A DNA stretch of 43,579 nucleotides from a virus. The stretch covers positions 1-43,579 of IMG/VR virus record IMGVR_UViG_3300033141_001665, one strand, 5' to 3'. Every line of letters starts with the position of its first letter. Positions within the stretch are counted from its first letter, which is position 1. The position numbers and the translations under genes were made by a program. Below the pieces are notes generated by a model. The model ran no database searches. It was not told where the DNA came from and saw only the letters and a list, made by a program, of their open reading frames with translations. Below are positions 14,063-23,661 of the stretch, piece by piece.

Positions 14063-15040
14063 ATGTCCGATGAATCGCTGGTTGACAGCCTCCCCGAAAC
14101 GATTGGACCGAGCGATGACGGCCAGGCACAGAGCGAACCGGAACAGCCCGAATCGCAGGCCGAATCGGTGCTCGACGAATCTGCGCAGACATCTGCGCAG
14201 ACGGGTGACGACTTTGACGCCGTGAAGCAGGAAGCCGCTGCGTATGGCCTGTCTGAAGAAGATATTGCGAAGTTCAAGGACGCCGATTCGTTGCGAGATG
14301 CGCTGCGGCAATTCGATCGCAGCCTTATGGAATACGGACGCCAGGCGGCACAAAGTGCAGCCCAGCAGGTTGCCACACCGGTCCAGCAACCGCAGCTTGA
14401 TTCTGCGGCTGGCATGCCTCAATCCTCTCCTCCTATCCCGACGCCACAGCCGCCGGCGTCCGATATTGCACAACAGCCAGTGCTTGACCTGCCGGACGAA
14501 ATGCTGGAGATCAGCCTGGACGAAGATGAATACGGGGATGGCTTGACGAAGACGATCTCGAACGTGACTGGTGCCGTCAAGACCATCCGTGACACGATCA
14601 ACCGCGAGATCGGCACGCTCCGCCAGTATGTCAGTACAGTTGCACAGGTCGTGCAACAGCAGCAGATGGCTCATGTGCTTAACGAGTTCGATGCTGCAAT
14701 CCAGCGGGTGGGGCAGCCTGAGTTGTTCGGTGAGGGCAATACGGCCAAGATACAGCCCGGCACGCCGCACGCCGTGAACAGGATGAAGGTCCTGGACGCG
14801 GCAAACTCGCTTGCCATCGGCTATCAGATGTCCGGTCGGTCCTTGCCTGATATGGACACGCTCATCAAGCGTGCGATTGCCGTTGCATTTGATAGTAACG
14901 GCACACAAGGCCAATCGTCCGCGCCGAAGAAACGGGGCGCGACGATGCGGCCGTCACGCCGCGCCGGTGCGGAGCCGCGTGGCATGGATGCTGCGATTGA
15001 GTTCGCAGAACGAAAGAGCAAGGAGATATTCGGTAGTTAA
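14063..15040 (+). CDS. Capsid scaffolding protein, 325 aa
   Basis: ATG at 14063 follows AAGGAGA. It has classic scaffold composition: a very acidic N-terminal 80 residues rich in Ser, Glu, Gln and Pro, a disordered Pro/Gln linker (about 105-140), central helices (GTLRQYVSTVAQVVQQQQMA) and a basic C-terminal segment (PKKRGATMRPSRRAG) of the kind that binds capsid. It sits directly upstream of the major capsid gene. It would guide procapsid assembly and leave before maturation. Confidence 0.85.
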   Translation: MSDESLVDSLPETIGPSDDGQAQSEPEQPESQAESVLDESAQTSAQTGDDFDAVKQEAAAYGLSEEDIAKFKDADSLRDALRQFDRSLMEYGRQAAQSAAQQVATPVQQPQLDSAAGMPQSSPPIPTPQPPASDIAQQPVLDLPDEMLEISLDEDEYGDGLTKTISNVTGAVKTIRDTINREIGTLRQYVSTVAQVVQQQQMAHVLNEFDAAIQRVGQPELFGEGNTAKIQPGTPHAVNRMKVLDAANSLAIGYQMSGRSLPDMDTLIKRAIAVAFDSNGTQGQSSAPKKRGATMRPSRRAGAEPRGMDAAIEFAERKSKEIFGS

Positions 15041-15053
15041 GGAGCGTTGAGAT

Positions 15054-16124
15054 ATGGCAGTGAAAATCGAAGACATTGCGGATCTCGTCGCCGGTACGCT
15101 GGAGAACATGGACCCGCCAAAGTTCGTCCAGGCCGCGCAGGATCTGCATAACTACGAAATGATGAATCGGTGGCTGAAAGAAGACCGGCTCGACGTTGAT
15201 GAAGGTGCCGGTGGGACGCACGTGTCCAGGCCGGTGATGACTTCGTACCCAGATGTCGCCAAGATGGTCGGCCTGTTCGAGCCGGACGACCTTGTGATTC
15301 AAGACTCGATGAAGAAGGTCACCGTGCCCTGGGTTCATGCCACGACTCATTGGGCCTTTGAGGTTCGTGAGGTCATGGTGAACAAGGGCAAGGCGTTGAT
15401 CTTCAACGTCATCAAGCCGCGTGAGACGGGTGCGGTTATCTCGATGGCCGCCAAGCTGGAAACGAAGGGCTGGACATCGCCGTCCGCATCCGAGACGAAG
15501 GACCCATACGGCCTGCCGTACTGGGTTGTGAAGAACTCGTCTCAGGGCTTCAACGGCGGGAACCCGTCCGGCTATTCGACGTGCGGCGGGATCGACGCAT
15601 CGACCGACGAGAACTGGCGCAACTGGACGGATACGTATTCGGATATCACCGCTGCGGATCTGATCCGCAAGTTGCGCTTGGCGCACTACAAGTGTCGGTG
15701 GATCTCGCCGATCACGAAGAATGATTTCTACAATTTCCAGGGCCAGCGGTTTCGCGTGTACGCTCCGTACAGCGTCATCCAGCAGCTTGAGGAGCTTGCC
15801 GAGGGTCGGAACGACAACCTTGGTGCGGATCTCGGCCCGATGGGCGACAAGCGTGCGGCCGGGCTGTCGAACGTCGAAGGGACGATCACGTTCCTGAAGC
15901 ATCCGATTATCCCGGTCGATTACTTGGAGAATGATTCGGACGATCCGGTGTACCTGATCGACCGCGACGTATTCAAGGTTGCGGTGCTCAAGGAAGACTA
16001 CATGCGGCGCACGGGTCCGCAGCAGTATGCGAACCATCACAACACGCTTGCCGTGTACATTGACCTGACGTTCGCTATTCTGTGCCTGGATCGTCGTCGC
16101 AACGCGGTCATCTACAAGATCTAA
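15054..16124 (+). CDS. Major capsid protein, 356 aa
   Basis: ATG at 15054 lies 8 nt after the scaffold stop, behind a GGAG SD. Length, position after the scaffold and its mixed alpha/beta character fit a HK97-fold shell protein: an N-terminal helix, a beta-rich middle (FEVREVMVNKGKALIF) and a long domain ending DLTFAILCLDRRRNAVIYKI. I cannot assign a named capsid family by eye. The opposite strand carries a long antisense open frame that is a shadow. Confidence 0.87.
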   Translation: MAVKIEDIADLVAGTLENMDPPKFVQAAQDLHNYEMMNRWLKEDRLDVDEGAGGTHVSRPVMTSYPDVAKMVGLFEPDDLVIQDSMKKVTVPWVHATTHWAFEVREVMVNKGKALIFNVIKPRETGAVISMAAKLETKGWTSPSASETKDPYGLPYWVVKNSSQGFNGGNPSGYSTCGGIDASTDENWRNWTDTYSDITAADLIRKLRLAHYKCRWISPITKNDFYNFQGQRFRVYAPYSVIQQLEELAEGRNDNLGADLGPMGDKRAAGLSNVEGTITFLKHPIIPVDYLENDSDDPVYLIDRDVFKVAVLKEDYMRRTGPQQYANHHNTLAVYIDLTFAILCLDRRRNAVIYKI

Positions 16125-16145
16125 TGAAAGAAAGGAGAATGGCTT

Positions 16146-16883
16146 ATGAGCATCGCATACAAGAACACGATTTGGGGTCGGCTCCCGATCGAGGACGTTC
16201 TTCGGAACCCTGAGGTGGGCTACCTCTACTTCAATGACTTCAATCGTGAAGGCACTGGCGGCGCTCCTGAAGAATGGGTTGAGACCCAGGCTGGCAGTGC
16301 CGGCACTGCTGCTATTATTGATGGTGCCGGCGGGATCTTGGAACTCGATTCCGATTCGACGACCGCCGATCAGGGCATCCAGATTCAGCAGGTCAAGGAG
16401 CAGTGGAAGCTCCAGCCCGGTTCGATCTTTGCGTTCGAGGCGAAGGTTGCCGTGGTCGATACGCCGGACAAGGCGCAGTTTTTCTGTGGCCTGGCGGTGA
16501 CGGACACGAGCGTGTTCGCGGCTGGCGAGAACTCGACGACGGACCATATCGGGTTCGAGATGGGCGCCACTAGCTTGGCTGCCAACGGCGGCAAGGCGCA
16601 ATTCGTGAGCGAAAAGGACGGTACGCGGACGACCGTGTCCAATGTTCATACGTGGGATACGACTGGCACCGATCTGTCCACCTGCGAGTTTGTCCGGCTC
16701 GGCTTTTATTACGACGGCACGACTGTGACGCCGTATGTCAATGGCGTGGCCCAGACGAAAGTCACGACCAACATCCCGGACGATGAGGAGCTCACGCTTA
16801 CGTTCGTTTGCCAGAGCGAGGGAACTAACAGCCCAACCGCTTATGTCGATTGGGTCAAGGTGTTCAGTACGTATCGGTTGTAA
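16146..16883 (+). CDS. Lectin-like capsid decoration protein, 245 aa
   Basis: ATG at 16146 follows AAAGGAG. The sequence reads as a concanavalin-like beta sandwich: LYFNDFNRE, FAFEAKVAVVDTPDKAQFFCGL, HIGFEMG, and a late FVRLGFYYDGTTVTPYVNG hairpin typical of LamG/laminin-like folds. Coming right after the capsid gene, it is probably a head decoration protein that could bind glycans. A strong hairpin follows, which may set its abundance apart from the tail genes. Confidence 0.75.
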   Translation: MSIAYKNTIWGRLPIEDVLRNPEVGYLYFNDFNREGTGGAPEEWVETQAGSAGTAAIIDGAGGILELDSDSTTADQGIQIQQVKEQWKLQPGSIFAFEAKVAVVDTPDKAQFFCGLAVTDTSVFAAGENSTTDHIGFEMGATSLAANGGKAQFVSEKDGTRTTVSNVHTWDTTGTDLSTCEFVRLGFYYDGTTVTPYVNGVAQTKVTTNIPDDEELTLTFVCQSEGTNSPTAYVDWVKVFSTYRL

Positions 16884-16897
16884 GTTCACGGGGACGG

Positions 16898-16938
16898 CAG
16901 GGTCCGGGCGGGCTGCTCACACCCGCCCGGATGCCCTG
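16898..16938 (+). terminator. Strong hairpin between head and tail genes
   Basis: CCGGGCGGG (16904-16912) and CCCGCCCGG (16922-16930) form a perfect 9-bp GC stem with a 9-nt loop, extended outward by CAGGG/CCCTG. No U-tract follows, so it may act as an attenuator or RNA 3' protector that keeps capsid mRNA above tail mRNA. Confidence 0.6.
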
Positions 16939-16955
16939 ACCGGGTGTAATGATTC

Positions 16956-17912
16956 ATGGCTGACCTTGGTGTAACATTCACGGAATTGCGGAACGCCGTA
17001 TCCTACTTTCTGGGGTATGGTCCGACTGCGCCGACGAGCGGCACGAAATCGACGATCGTCGATAACATCGTCAAGTCCGGCTTGCGCCAGGTCTACTGGC
17101 CGCCGCCGCTCAGTGGCGTTACGCATAGCTGGTCCTGGCTCCAACCGCTCGGCTCGATCACGACGAACGAACCGTATGATACTGGCACGGTGACGACATC
17201 GGGCACGACAGTCACGTTGTCTGACGGTACGTTCCCGTCGTGGGTCGATTCGGCATGTGAGCTTGTCATTGATGACGTACCGTATGCGATTGCGTCGCGT
17301 GACGGCGATACGCAATTGACGCTCGAATCGGCGCTACCGTCTGACGTTACTGATAGTGAGTACAGTGTCATACGTCGGAAGATGATCCTGCCGGACGACT
17401 TCGGGCGCCTCGTTGGTTCGCTCACGTTTGAGGCAGAGTACACGCTGTTCATGGTCCCGCAGACGAGCGAAGGCTATATCAGGGAGTTGTACCAGACGCA
17501 GTTGCTTGAGGGCCGGCCGCAATACGTTGCGATCGTGCCCAAGAAAAGCGATCAGTCCGAACTGCAATCATTCATGTTCTTCTTTTATCCGATCCCGGAC
17601 GACACATATACGCTATCGTATCGGTACATGGTATCGCCTGACATGCTCGAATCGACTACTGGCGAACATCCATACGGGTCCGTCCGGTTCGGTGAATTGT
17701 TTCTTGAGAGTTGTCTTAGCGTGGCCGAAGAGCGGATGAACGATACCCAAGGTGTTCACAAGGCGAAGTTCATGGAACGTCTTGCGGCTGCGATTTCAGA
17801 GGACTTGCAAGCTTCGCCGAGGTACCTCGGCAGGCTCGGCAAGACAATTGAATCACAATTGAGTCGTAGTAGTTGGCGAGACAAGATTTACTATAACGGT
17901 GTGGAGATTTGA
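16956..17912 (+). CDS. Tail tubular protein A-like / head-tail adaptor, 318 aa
   Basis: ATG at 16956 has only a weak SD. The N-terminus (TFTELRNAVSYFLGYG) and C-terminus (a long helix with EELxxSCLSVAEERMNDTQGVHKAKFMERLAAAI-type heptads) match the helical-bundle ends of gatekeeper proteins such as T7 gp11 and P22 gp4. A middle beta insertion (residues about 55-125) looks like an inserted domain. It precedes a candidate nozzle protein, as gp11 precedes gp12 in T7. Called from architecture and order. Confidence 0.72.
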   Translation: MADLGVTFTELRNAVSYFLGYGPTAPTSGTKSTIVDNIVKSGLRQVYWPPPLSGVTHSWSWLQPLGSITTNEPYDTGTVTTSGTTVTLSDGTFPSWVDSACELVIDDVPYAIASRDGDTQLTLESALPSDVTDSEYSVIRRKMILPDDFGRLVGSLTFEAEYTLFMVPQTSEGYIRELYQTQLLEGRPQYVAIVPKKSDQSELQSFMFFFYPIPDDTYTLSYRYMVSPDMLESTTGEHPYGSVRFGELFLESCLSVAEERMNDTQGVHKAKFMERLAAAISEDLQASPRYLGRLGKTIESQLSRSSWRDKIYYNGVEI

Positions 17913-17913
17913 T

Positions 17914-18249
17914 ATGTCGCTATCAGCCCCGGATTACGGTTATGGTGGAATTGCTGCATCCACGGCAGCGACGAAGACCGGCAACGTCACGGATGCCAAT
18001 GGTGCCGATTTCACGTGGTCTGAACCGCAGACGCGAGTGGTCGTTCAGAACCATCCAGACGCGAGCGGATATTTGTATGTCAAGGTCAACGCGGATGATG
18101 CGGCGACGGATGACTGGGATTACTGTATCACCGCCGGTAACGCAATTACGATCGGTCCGTATGTCCGCGTGTCGAAGGTGGCTATCTACAGCGATGCGGC
18201 GTCTGAGCCGACATACGGCACGGATTATACCGTAGTCGGCTGGAGGTGA
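17914..18249 (+). CDS. Small beta-rich virion-type protein, 111 aa
   Basis: ATG at 17914 follows GGAG, one base after the upstream stop. The protein is all-beta in appearance (TRVVVQNHPDASGYLYVKVN, NAITIGPYVRVSKVAIY) and resembles small phage head or fibre accessory proteins that report material between solvent-exposed strands. No family is assigned. It lies between the adaptor and the beta-helix protein. Confidence 0.7.
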   Translation: MSLSAPDYGYGGIAASTAATKTGNVTDANGADFTWSEPQTRVVVQNHPDASGYLYVKVNADDAATDDWDYCITAGNAITIGPYVRVSKVAIYSDAASEPTYGTDYTVVGWR

Positions 18250-18254
18250 TCCAG

Positions 18255-19859
18255 ATGGCAATACGGGAATGGTATATCACGACGGATGGCGATGATAGCA
18301 ACAATAACGGGCAGTCATATGCTACTGCATGCCGCACGATCACCGGCATTCTAGGCAAAATCTCCGATGGTGGATACGCATCTGATGATAATATCGTCTA
18401 TGCCGATTCCGGCGCTTACGATGAAGGTACGATTACGATTTCAGACAGCCATATTGATGGTGGCACTCTTACCTTCACGAAGTATTCCGGTGCTACGACG
18501 AACCCGTCTTATACGTCAACGTCAACTGGCGGCATTGGCATTAACATTCAGAACTCCGCTAACGGGACGCTTGCGTTCAGCAATTGGTCGTTGAGTCGTG
18601 GGACGGCGGCGACTTGTCTATTTTATAATGCATCCGATAATATTGACATCAATATCCAGTCGTGCACATTGGACGCCAACAACGGCGGGACCTCCATATT
18701 TTATACAACGCCTACCGGCAATCGAACGCGCGGCGTTGCAGTATTGGATAGCGTTATTGAAGCTGACGGTGCAAGTAGTGCGTTCTATATGGATAGTATG
18801 GATTCTTTGGTGATTCAAGATTCAACTTTGAATGGCACGACATCGGGCATCTATGTTCGGTTGAATGATAATATCACGACAGTTCGCGTTGATGGGTGTA
18901 CTGCAAATCATGCTGGCAGCAATCCGCTTGTAGCGGTAAACGGTGCAACGAAGTCAATCTATAATATCATTATTAAGGATACGACACACACTGGTTCAAG
19001 ACTGCTTTCATACGTGACGGCAGCCGACATTGGTGCGAATGTTCTAATCACCGGCTGTACATATACTCGATCAACTGGGTCTGGAGCAGGTATTCTTGTC
19101 GGGGATGACTCTGCCAATGAAACGGACCTTTACCTATTCGGTACTGTGCAGATCATCGGCAATACGCTCAAGGCCACGAACGCCCCTGCGTCTTCTACGC
19201 ATATGGTCGAAGTGGGCGGCGGCGTGCACGGAGCTGTCGTTGCGCACAATACGATTTATTCTTCCAGCGAAGCCATTGATTATCCTATTGTGGTTAAGGG
19301 CAGATCGGCGCACGTATATAACAACATCATTTATGGCAGCTTCAATAGTGCGTTGGCCGGTACGGCGATCTATTTTGCCGGAGCTTCCGATTGTGTAGCG
19401 CACGACAATACGCTCATCATCAATGACATCCATGGCATACGAGACATTCAAACAGATTCGGTTGATCCGGCTCGGAATGCCGTGTTCGGCAATATCATTA
19501 TTCTTACTACGCCGTCTGCGACTGGGGCGCGTTATGCGTTGTATGCGTACAATGATAACTGGCAGAGTGACTATAACCTAGTGTATGTCTCTGGCAATTA
19601 TGCAAACTTTGGTTATGCAGGGGGGGGTGCAAGACAGACTCTTGTGCAGTGGAAATCCTATTGGCAATCGGTTGGCGGGATGCAACAATACAACGGTACA
19701 CATTCGTTGGATGATTCCGCCAATATCCATGAAAGTGGGAATTATGTTGGGCGTCCGTATCTAAGTAGTCCGGCGATCGGTGCTGGCCCGAATGGAACGA
19801 CAATCGGCGCACTTGAACCATTTGAAGCGCCGAAGGATTTCGTGTTTGAATTGGCATAA
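18255..19859 (+). CDS. Right-handed parallel beta-helix protein (tailspike-like), 534 aa
   Basis: ATG at 18255 lies 8 nt after GGAGG; a GTG at 18246 would overlap that SD. The start REWYITTDGDDSNNNGQSYA-type is typical of the pectin-lyase-fold 'right-handed beta helix' entry, followed by regular 20-25-residue coils rich in Asn, Gly and Thr with repeated short hydrophobic strands (LVIQDSTLNG, NIIIKDTTHTG, HVYNNIIYG). Such proteins bind or depolymerise surface polysaccharide. No catalytic residues can be placed by eye. Confidence 0.8.
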   Translation: MAIREWYITTDGDDSNNNGQSYATACRTITGILGKISDGGYASDDNIVYADSGAYDEGTITISDSHIDGGTLTFTKYSGATTNPSYTSTSTGGIGINIQNSANGTLAFSNWSLSRGTAATCLFYNASDNIDINIQSCTLDANNGGTSIFYTTPTGNRTRGVAVLDSVIEADGASSAFYMDSMDSLVIQDSTLNGTTSGIYVRLNDNITTVRVDGCTANHAGSNPLVAVNGATKSIYNIIIKDTTHTGSRLLSYVTAADIGANVLITGCTYTRSTGSGAGILVGDDSANETDLYLFGTVQIIGNTLKATNAPASSTHMVEVGGGVHGAVVAHNTIYSSSEAIDYPIVVKGRSAHVYNNIIYGSFNSALAGTAIYFAGASDCVAHDNTLIINDIHGIRDIQTDSVDPARNAVFGNIIILTTPSATGARYALYAYNDNWQSDYNLVYVSGNYANFGYAGGGARQTLVQWKSYWQSVGGMQQYNGTHSLDDSANIHESGNYVGRPYLSSPAIGAGPNGTTIGALEPFEAPKDFVFELA

Positions 19860-19891
19860 AGTAGGTCTTTAGGTACGAAGGGAGTAACACA

Positions 19892-20767
19892 ATGGAACAT
19901 CGTATTCCGTATCTGATCGAGAATGCTGATTTCCCGACGACTGGCAAGCTATTCTGGGTGCCATCCAAGGACGGCTACATGCTTGGCTGGGGTGCAGGCG
20001 CACCGACAAATGGGACAGGCAATCCGGGCTGGGCGCCAGGTGCGATTTACATTGACCATACCAATAACAAGGTCTATATCAATGAGAACACGGCGGCAAG
20101 TCCGACATGGAAGCGCGTTGAGGCTGGCGACGTAAATCTCGGCGATAACGAATATCTGTACCTTGGCGGTGACAATGATGTAGGCTTGGTTTGGACTGGC
20201 TCTGAGTTCAAAGTCGTCATTCCGGACAATACTGCGTCCGCATTGGACATCGCGGAAGGGTCGAACAGCTATATCAAGGTCGTGACGACTGATAGCGGCG
20301 AAACGATCCAAATTGGCAAACCGCCCACATTAGCGCTGGGCGCTGCGACTGCTGCTGTTGCAATGCGATTTGGTGCGTCGGTTACGGAAGGGCTGGAGAT
20401 CAAAGTCATTGACGAAACGGTGTCCACTGAGTCCGCCGTTGCAAGTATTGACTTGACTGAGGACGTTCCGAGCGGTGCTGTGATTCTCAGCGCTCAAGCT
20501 AATCTTGAGACCGCCGTTACGACGACGACGGCGACAAAGATCGGGCTCGGAATCAGCACCGACCCGGATAAGTACGGATTGACTAGCGGGTTGACGAAGA
20601 ATCTCAAGATCGACACGGTTCCTGATTGGGCCGTGCTCGGCAGCGCTGAGGATGTTCAGGTGTATGCCTGCGACAATACCGGTGCTGCGGATGGTACGAT
20701 TGATAGCGGTTCGATTCGAGTCCGGATCGTGTATGCCGTCTGCAACAGTCTTGATGATGCAGCGTAA
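19892..20767 (+). CDS. Fibre/appendage protein, 291 aa
   Basis: ATG at 19892 follows AAGGGAG. The first 80 residues look like a receptor or tail-attachment module with Gly/Trp-rich loops (GWGAGAPTNGTGNPGWAPG), then IYIDHTNNKVYINENT, a motif frequent in phage tail-fibre and base proteins. The remainder is beta-rich with long Thr/Ala strands. It probably sits on the virion surface. No enzymatic signature is seen. Confidence 0.7.
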   Translation: MEHRIPYLIENADFPTTGKLFWVPSKDGYMLGWGAGAPTNGTGNPGWAPGAIYIDHTNNKVYINENTAASPTWKRVEAGDVNLGDNEYLYLGGDNDVGLVWTGSEFKVVIPDNTASALDIAEGSNSYIKVVTTDSGETIQIGKPPTLALGAATAAVAMRFGASVTEGLEIKVIDETVSTESAVASIDLTEDVPSGAVILSAQANLETAVTTTTATKIGLGISTDPDKYGLTSGLTKNLKIDTVPDWAVLGSAEDVQVYACDNTGAADGTIDSGSIRVRIVYAVCNSLDDAA

Positions 20768-20784
20768 AGATAACGGGTAATCCG

Positions 20785-23547
20785 ATGGCAAGGGTACTTG
20801 ATATCCAGTTCCCAGCCGGCGGGCTGAACAAGGCGCTGGCGTATCAGCAGCAACCACCGTACACGACGATTTCCGCCATGAACGTCAAGCCGCGTGAGAC
20901 GTATGAGGGCCGGCTGAGGGGGGGCAGCCGGCCCGGGCTGGTGCTGGAGTATTCAGATACGAGCGGGCTGTCAATTCTTGGTCCGCCTGCGTTCCTTGTC
21001 AGCGTTGTTCCGTATTGGACTGGACTCCATGCGTACACGGGGTTTTGCCATGAACGCTATTCAATCGGCTCTGACAGAAGCGTCGATTCGCCACCGTGGG
21101 TGCCGATAAGACTTGAACAGACTGATTGGAATGCCAGCAAAAGACCGCGTGTTGAAACTATTAGCGGCACGACGTATTTCGTCGGGGCGGATTATGCTGG
21201 AGTCGGCGTCACCGTTGCGGACGATATGTTCCTTGGTCCGTTCGGTGACATGGATAAGGACACTGCTTACACGATCATCTGGGCGATCTACTGGAGCTAT
21301 AATGCATCTCACACAGGCACACTTAGTTACAACTTTTATGATCGCATGTTGTATGACAAGGCGTCTGAGCATATAAGAATGCTCACTGACAATCCCGGTG
21401 GTGGAATGCAAATCAATTTTCAGATCGCTTCCAATGTTTATACATCTTATCCTGTGCTGACAATTACGCTTTATCGCTACTCCAGAACGGGAAGTTCCGT
21501 GAGCTACGGCCCGTACACTTTCAACAGTGCCAGCAACGACATCGAATGGACGAATCCGATGTACGTCACGATCGAGTCCGGGGCTGGGAGCGGGGCGTAC
21601 AAGGCATACCTCGGACCAGCATCAAATATGCAAACGGTGACGTTATTCAATGAATCCGGGGTTAACGTCGCACATCAAGTGGATTCCTCATATGATTCGC
21701 GCACTGTGGGGATAACGCTTGAAAAAGCATACAGCGACGGAGTACATAGAGGCAGATGCACATATGTGAGCATTTCGCAAGAGGCGTCCTTGGCGCTGTC
21801 GAATGATAAGTCATTCACTGTATACTCATATGGTGGACGCATCTATCGGGAAACAGACTCTGATACATTGAGCCTCGTCAGTTTTCCGGAAGTCCTGGCA
21901 CCGGATAATTGGCTTGGTAATACGAAGTATTCGGTCGGAGATTGGGTAAAGGATATAACCGCCACGACTGAATACTATTTCCAATGTGTAGTCCCTGGGA
22001 TATCAGGAAGTTCTACGCCTTCGTGGGTGATGCACCATCAGCAGCAAACGACAGACGGCACTGGTACTCTTACATGGGAGGCATACCATGTAGACAAAAG
22101 GCTGTTAATACGGAGCGATGTGCCGATTGGAACAGTCACATATAACGGCAAGGTATATATTGCTGATTATGGCGATTCTGCTATTGTAGAAAACGGATCT
22201 GGCACGATTGCGTCATCGCAATTGAGTGACGACACTTCTGGGTTCGGCAATGTCAACCCAAGCACAGATGTGATTGTCATCACGAATCACGACAACGCCA
22301 AGGAGGGGGTGTATGTAATCAAGAGTGTCGATTCGTATAACCAATTGACAATCGACGAAACTGGAATTGACACTACTTCAACCCCATGTACATACAAGAT
22401 CGTTCGCAGTCCGAAGATTTACGATCCTGTTCGTAATGTGTTGCTCCATTGGCTGCCGTCGTCCGGAAATGGAATCATCCCGACTGGATGTCCAATCATA
22501 GCTGCATTCCAAGACCGACTGTTCCTTGCTGGTGAGAAGAATAATCAACATATCTGGTATGCATGTGCCGCCGGTGATCCGACGGATTGGGATTTCGCCG
22601 ACACGCTGAGTGGCGCGAGTCCTGGTGCCGCGGTTGCTGGGACGACTGGCGGGGCCGGGCAGATCGGTGATCCGATCACCGCAATGATCGTCTATTCTGA
22701 AGACTATATGCTGATCGCAAACCGGGAAAAGCTGTTCATTATGCGCGGCGATCCGACGATGGGCGGCGGCATCTCATTGCTATCGCATTCGTATGGCGTT
22801 ATCAGCAGGGAAGCATGGTGCTACGGGCCTGAAGGAGAAGTGATCTACTTGTCTCCGAACGGTGTCTGTTTCATCCCAGCCGGTGGCCTGGCCGTTCCGC
22901 AGTTGTTGTCCGACAAGGTGCTGCCTGAAGAACTGGTTGACGTTGATATCGAAAACACGATTGTGACAATGGCATACGACCCGGCTCAGGAGGGTATTTA
23001 CATCTTCCTGACGGACACGAGCGATGATGAAAACCCGTCTCAGCATTGGTTCATCGACTGGAAGAACAAATCGTTCTGGCCGATCCAGTTCGGAAGTGCA
23101 GACCTCGATCCAGTTGCCGTGACGCGGCACATTCCAATCCACGCAACGGAGACGAAGCTACTCATGGCTACACGTGACGGGCGGATCGTGTCGTTCGACG
23201 ATACTGCAACGGACGATGACGGCGATTCATTCAGCAGCTATGTATGGCTCGGCCCGTTTCGGCCGGGCGGGAGTGATAGTGTTGAGGGGATATTGAAAGA
23301 GATCGACTGCGTACTGGATGATTCGTCCGATGACGTGGCGTGGGAGATTTACGTCGGTGACACGATTGAGGAAGCAAAGAGCGCCGCGATATTCGATAGC
23401 GGAACGTTCTCTGCCGATAGGAGCTATTTGACTCACGTTCGGGCCCGTGGCGCGGCGTGTTTCATTAAGCTATCAGCTACCGGCAGATGGGCGATGGAGC
23501 GGTTGAAGATGGCGATCGAGCCAGTGGCAAGGTTCAGGAAGCTATGA
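20785..23547 (+). CDS. Tail tubular protein B-like nozzle protein, 920 aa
   Basis: The N-terminus (IQFPAGGLNKALAYQQQPPY and a following EGRLRGGSRPGL) is a hallmark I associate with gp12-like tail nozzles of podoviruses. It is large and all-beta, with many Trp/Tyr and Asp-rich turns. The C-terminal third contains a GDPTDWDFADT segment and QFGSADLDPVAV, both common in such nozzle proteins. In T7 order it would follow the gp11-like protein; here three appendage genes are inserted between. Its stop overlaps the next ATG. Confidence 0.75.
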   Translation: MARVLDIQFPAGGLNKALAYQQQPPYTTISAMNVKPRETYEGRLRGGSRPGLVLEYSDTSGLSILGPPAFLVSVVPYWTGLHAYTGFCHERYSIGSDRSVDSPPWVPIRLEQTDWNASKRPRVETISGTTYFVGADYAGVGVTVADDMFLGPFGDMDKDTAYTIIWAIYWSYNASHTGTLSYNFYDRMLYDKASEHIRMLTDNPGGGMQINFQIASNVYTSYPVLTITLYRYSRTGSSVSYGPYTFNSASNDIEWTNPMYVTIESGAGSGAYKAYLGPASNMQTVTLFNESGVNVAHQVDSSYDSRTVGITLEKAYSDGVHRGRCTYVSISQEASLALSNDKSFTVYSYGGRIYRETDSDTLSLVSFPEVLAPDNWLGNTKYSVGDWVKDITATTEYYFQCVVPGISGSSTPSWVMHHQQQTTDGTGTLTWEAYHVDKRLLIRSDVPIGTVTYNGKVYIADYGDSAIVENGSGTIASSQLSDDTSGFGNVNPSTDVIVITNHDNAKEGVYVIKSVDSYNQLTIDETGIDTTSTPCTYKIVRSPKIYDPVRNVLLHWLPSSGNGIIPTGCPIIAAFQDRLFLAGEKNNQHIWYACAAGDPTDWDFADTLSGASPGAAVAGTTGGAGQIGDPITAMIVYSEDYMLIANREKLFIMRGDPTMGGGISLLSHSYGVISREAWCYGPEGEVIYLSPNGVCFIPAGGLAVPQLLSDKVLPEELVDVDIENTIVTMAYDPAQEGIYIFLTDTSDDENPSQHWFIDWKNKSFWPIQFGSADLDPVAVTRHIPIHATETKLLMATRDGRIVSFDDTATDDDGDSFSSYVWLGPFRPGGSDSVEGILKEIDCVLDDSSDDVAWEIYVGDTIEEAKSAAIFDSGTFSADRSYLTHVRARGAACFIKLSATGRWAMERLKMAIEPVARFRKL

Positions 23548-23660
23548 GAGAATATAATACACACGTAAGATCGTGGGATGAATTGCGGATCGTACTGGCG
23601 ATCATCCTTGAAATCCTGAGGGATCTAGAAAGCCGCGTATCGGCGTTGGAGGGACCGTGA
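23544..23660 (+). CDS. 38-aa coiled-coil protein
   Basis: Too short for most gene finders. ATG at 23544 overlaps the nozzle stop (ATGA) and TGA at 23658-23660 lies 1 nt before the next ATG, so the ORF fills the gap exactly. The peptide (MREYNTHVRSW then LRIVLAIILEILRDLESRVSALEG) is a clear amphipathic coiled coil. It may be a small virion or assembly peptide. Confidence 0.65.
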   Translation: MREYNTHVRSWDELRIVLAIILEILRDLESRVSALEGP

Positions 23661-23661
23661 C

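Noticed and set aside
14865-16889. 674-aa open frame on the minus strand across the capsid and lectin-like genes
   Set aside because: It lies antisense to two clear structural genes with good SDs, has no SD of its own, and reflects the codon bias of the plus-strand genes.
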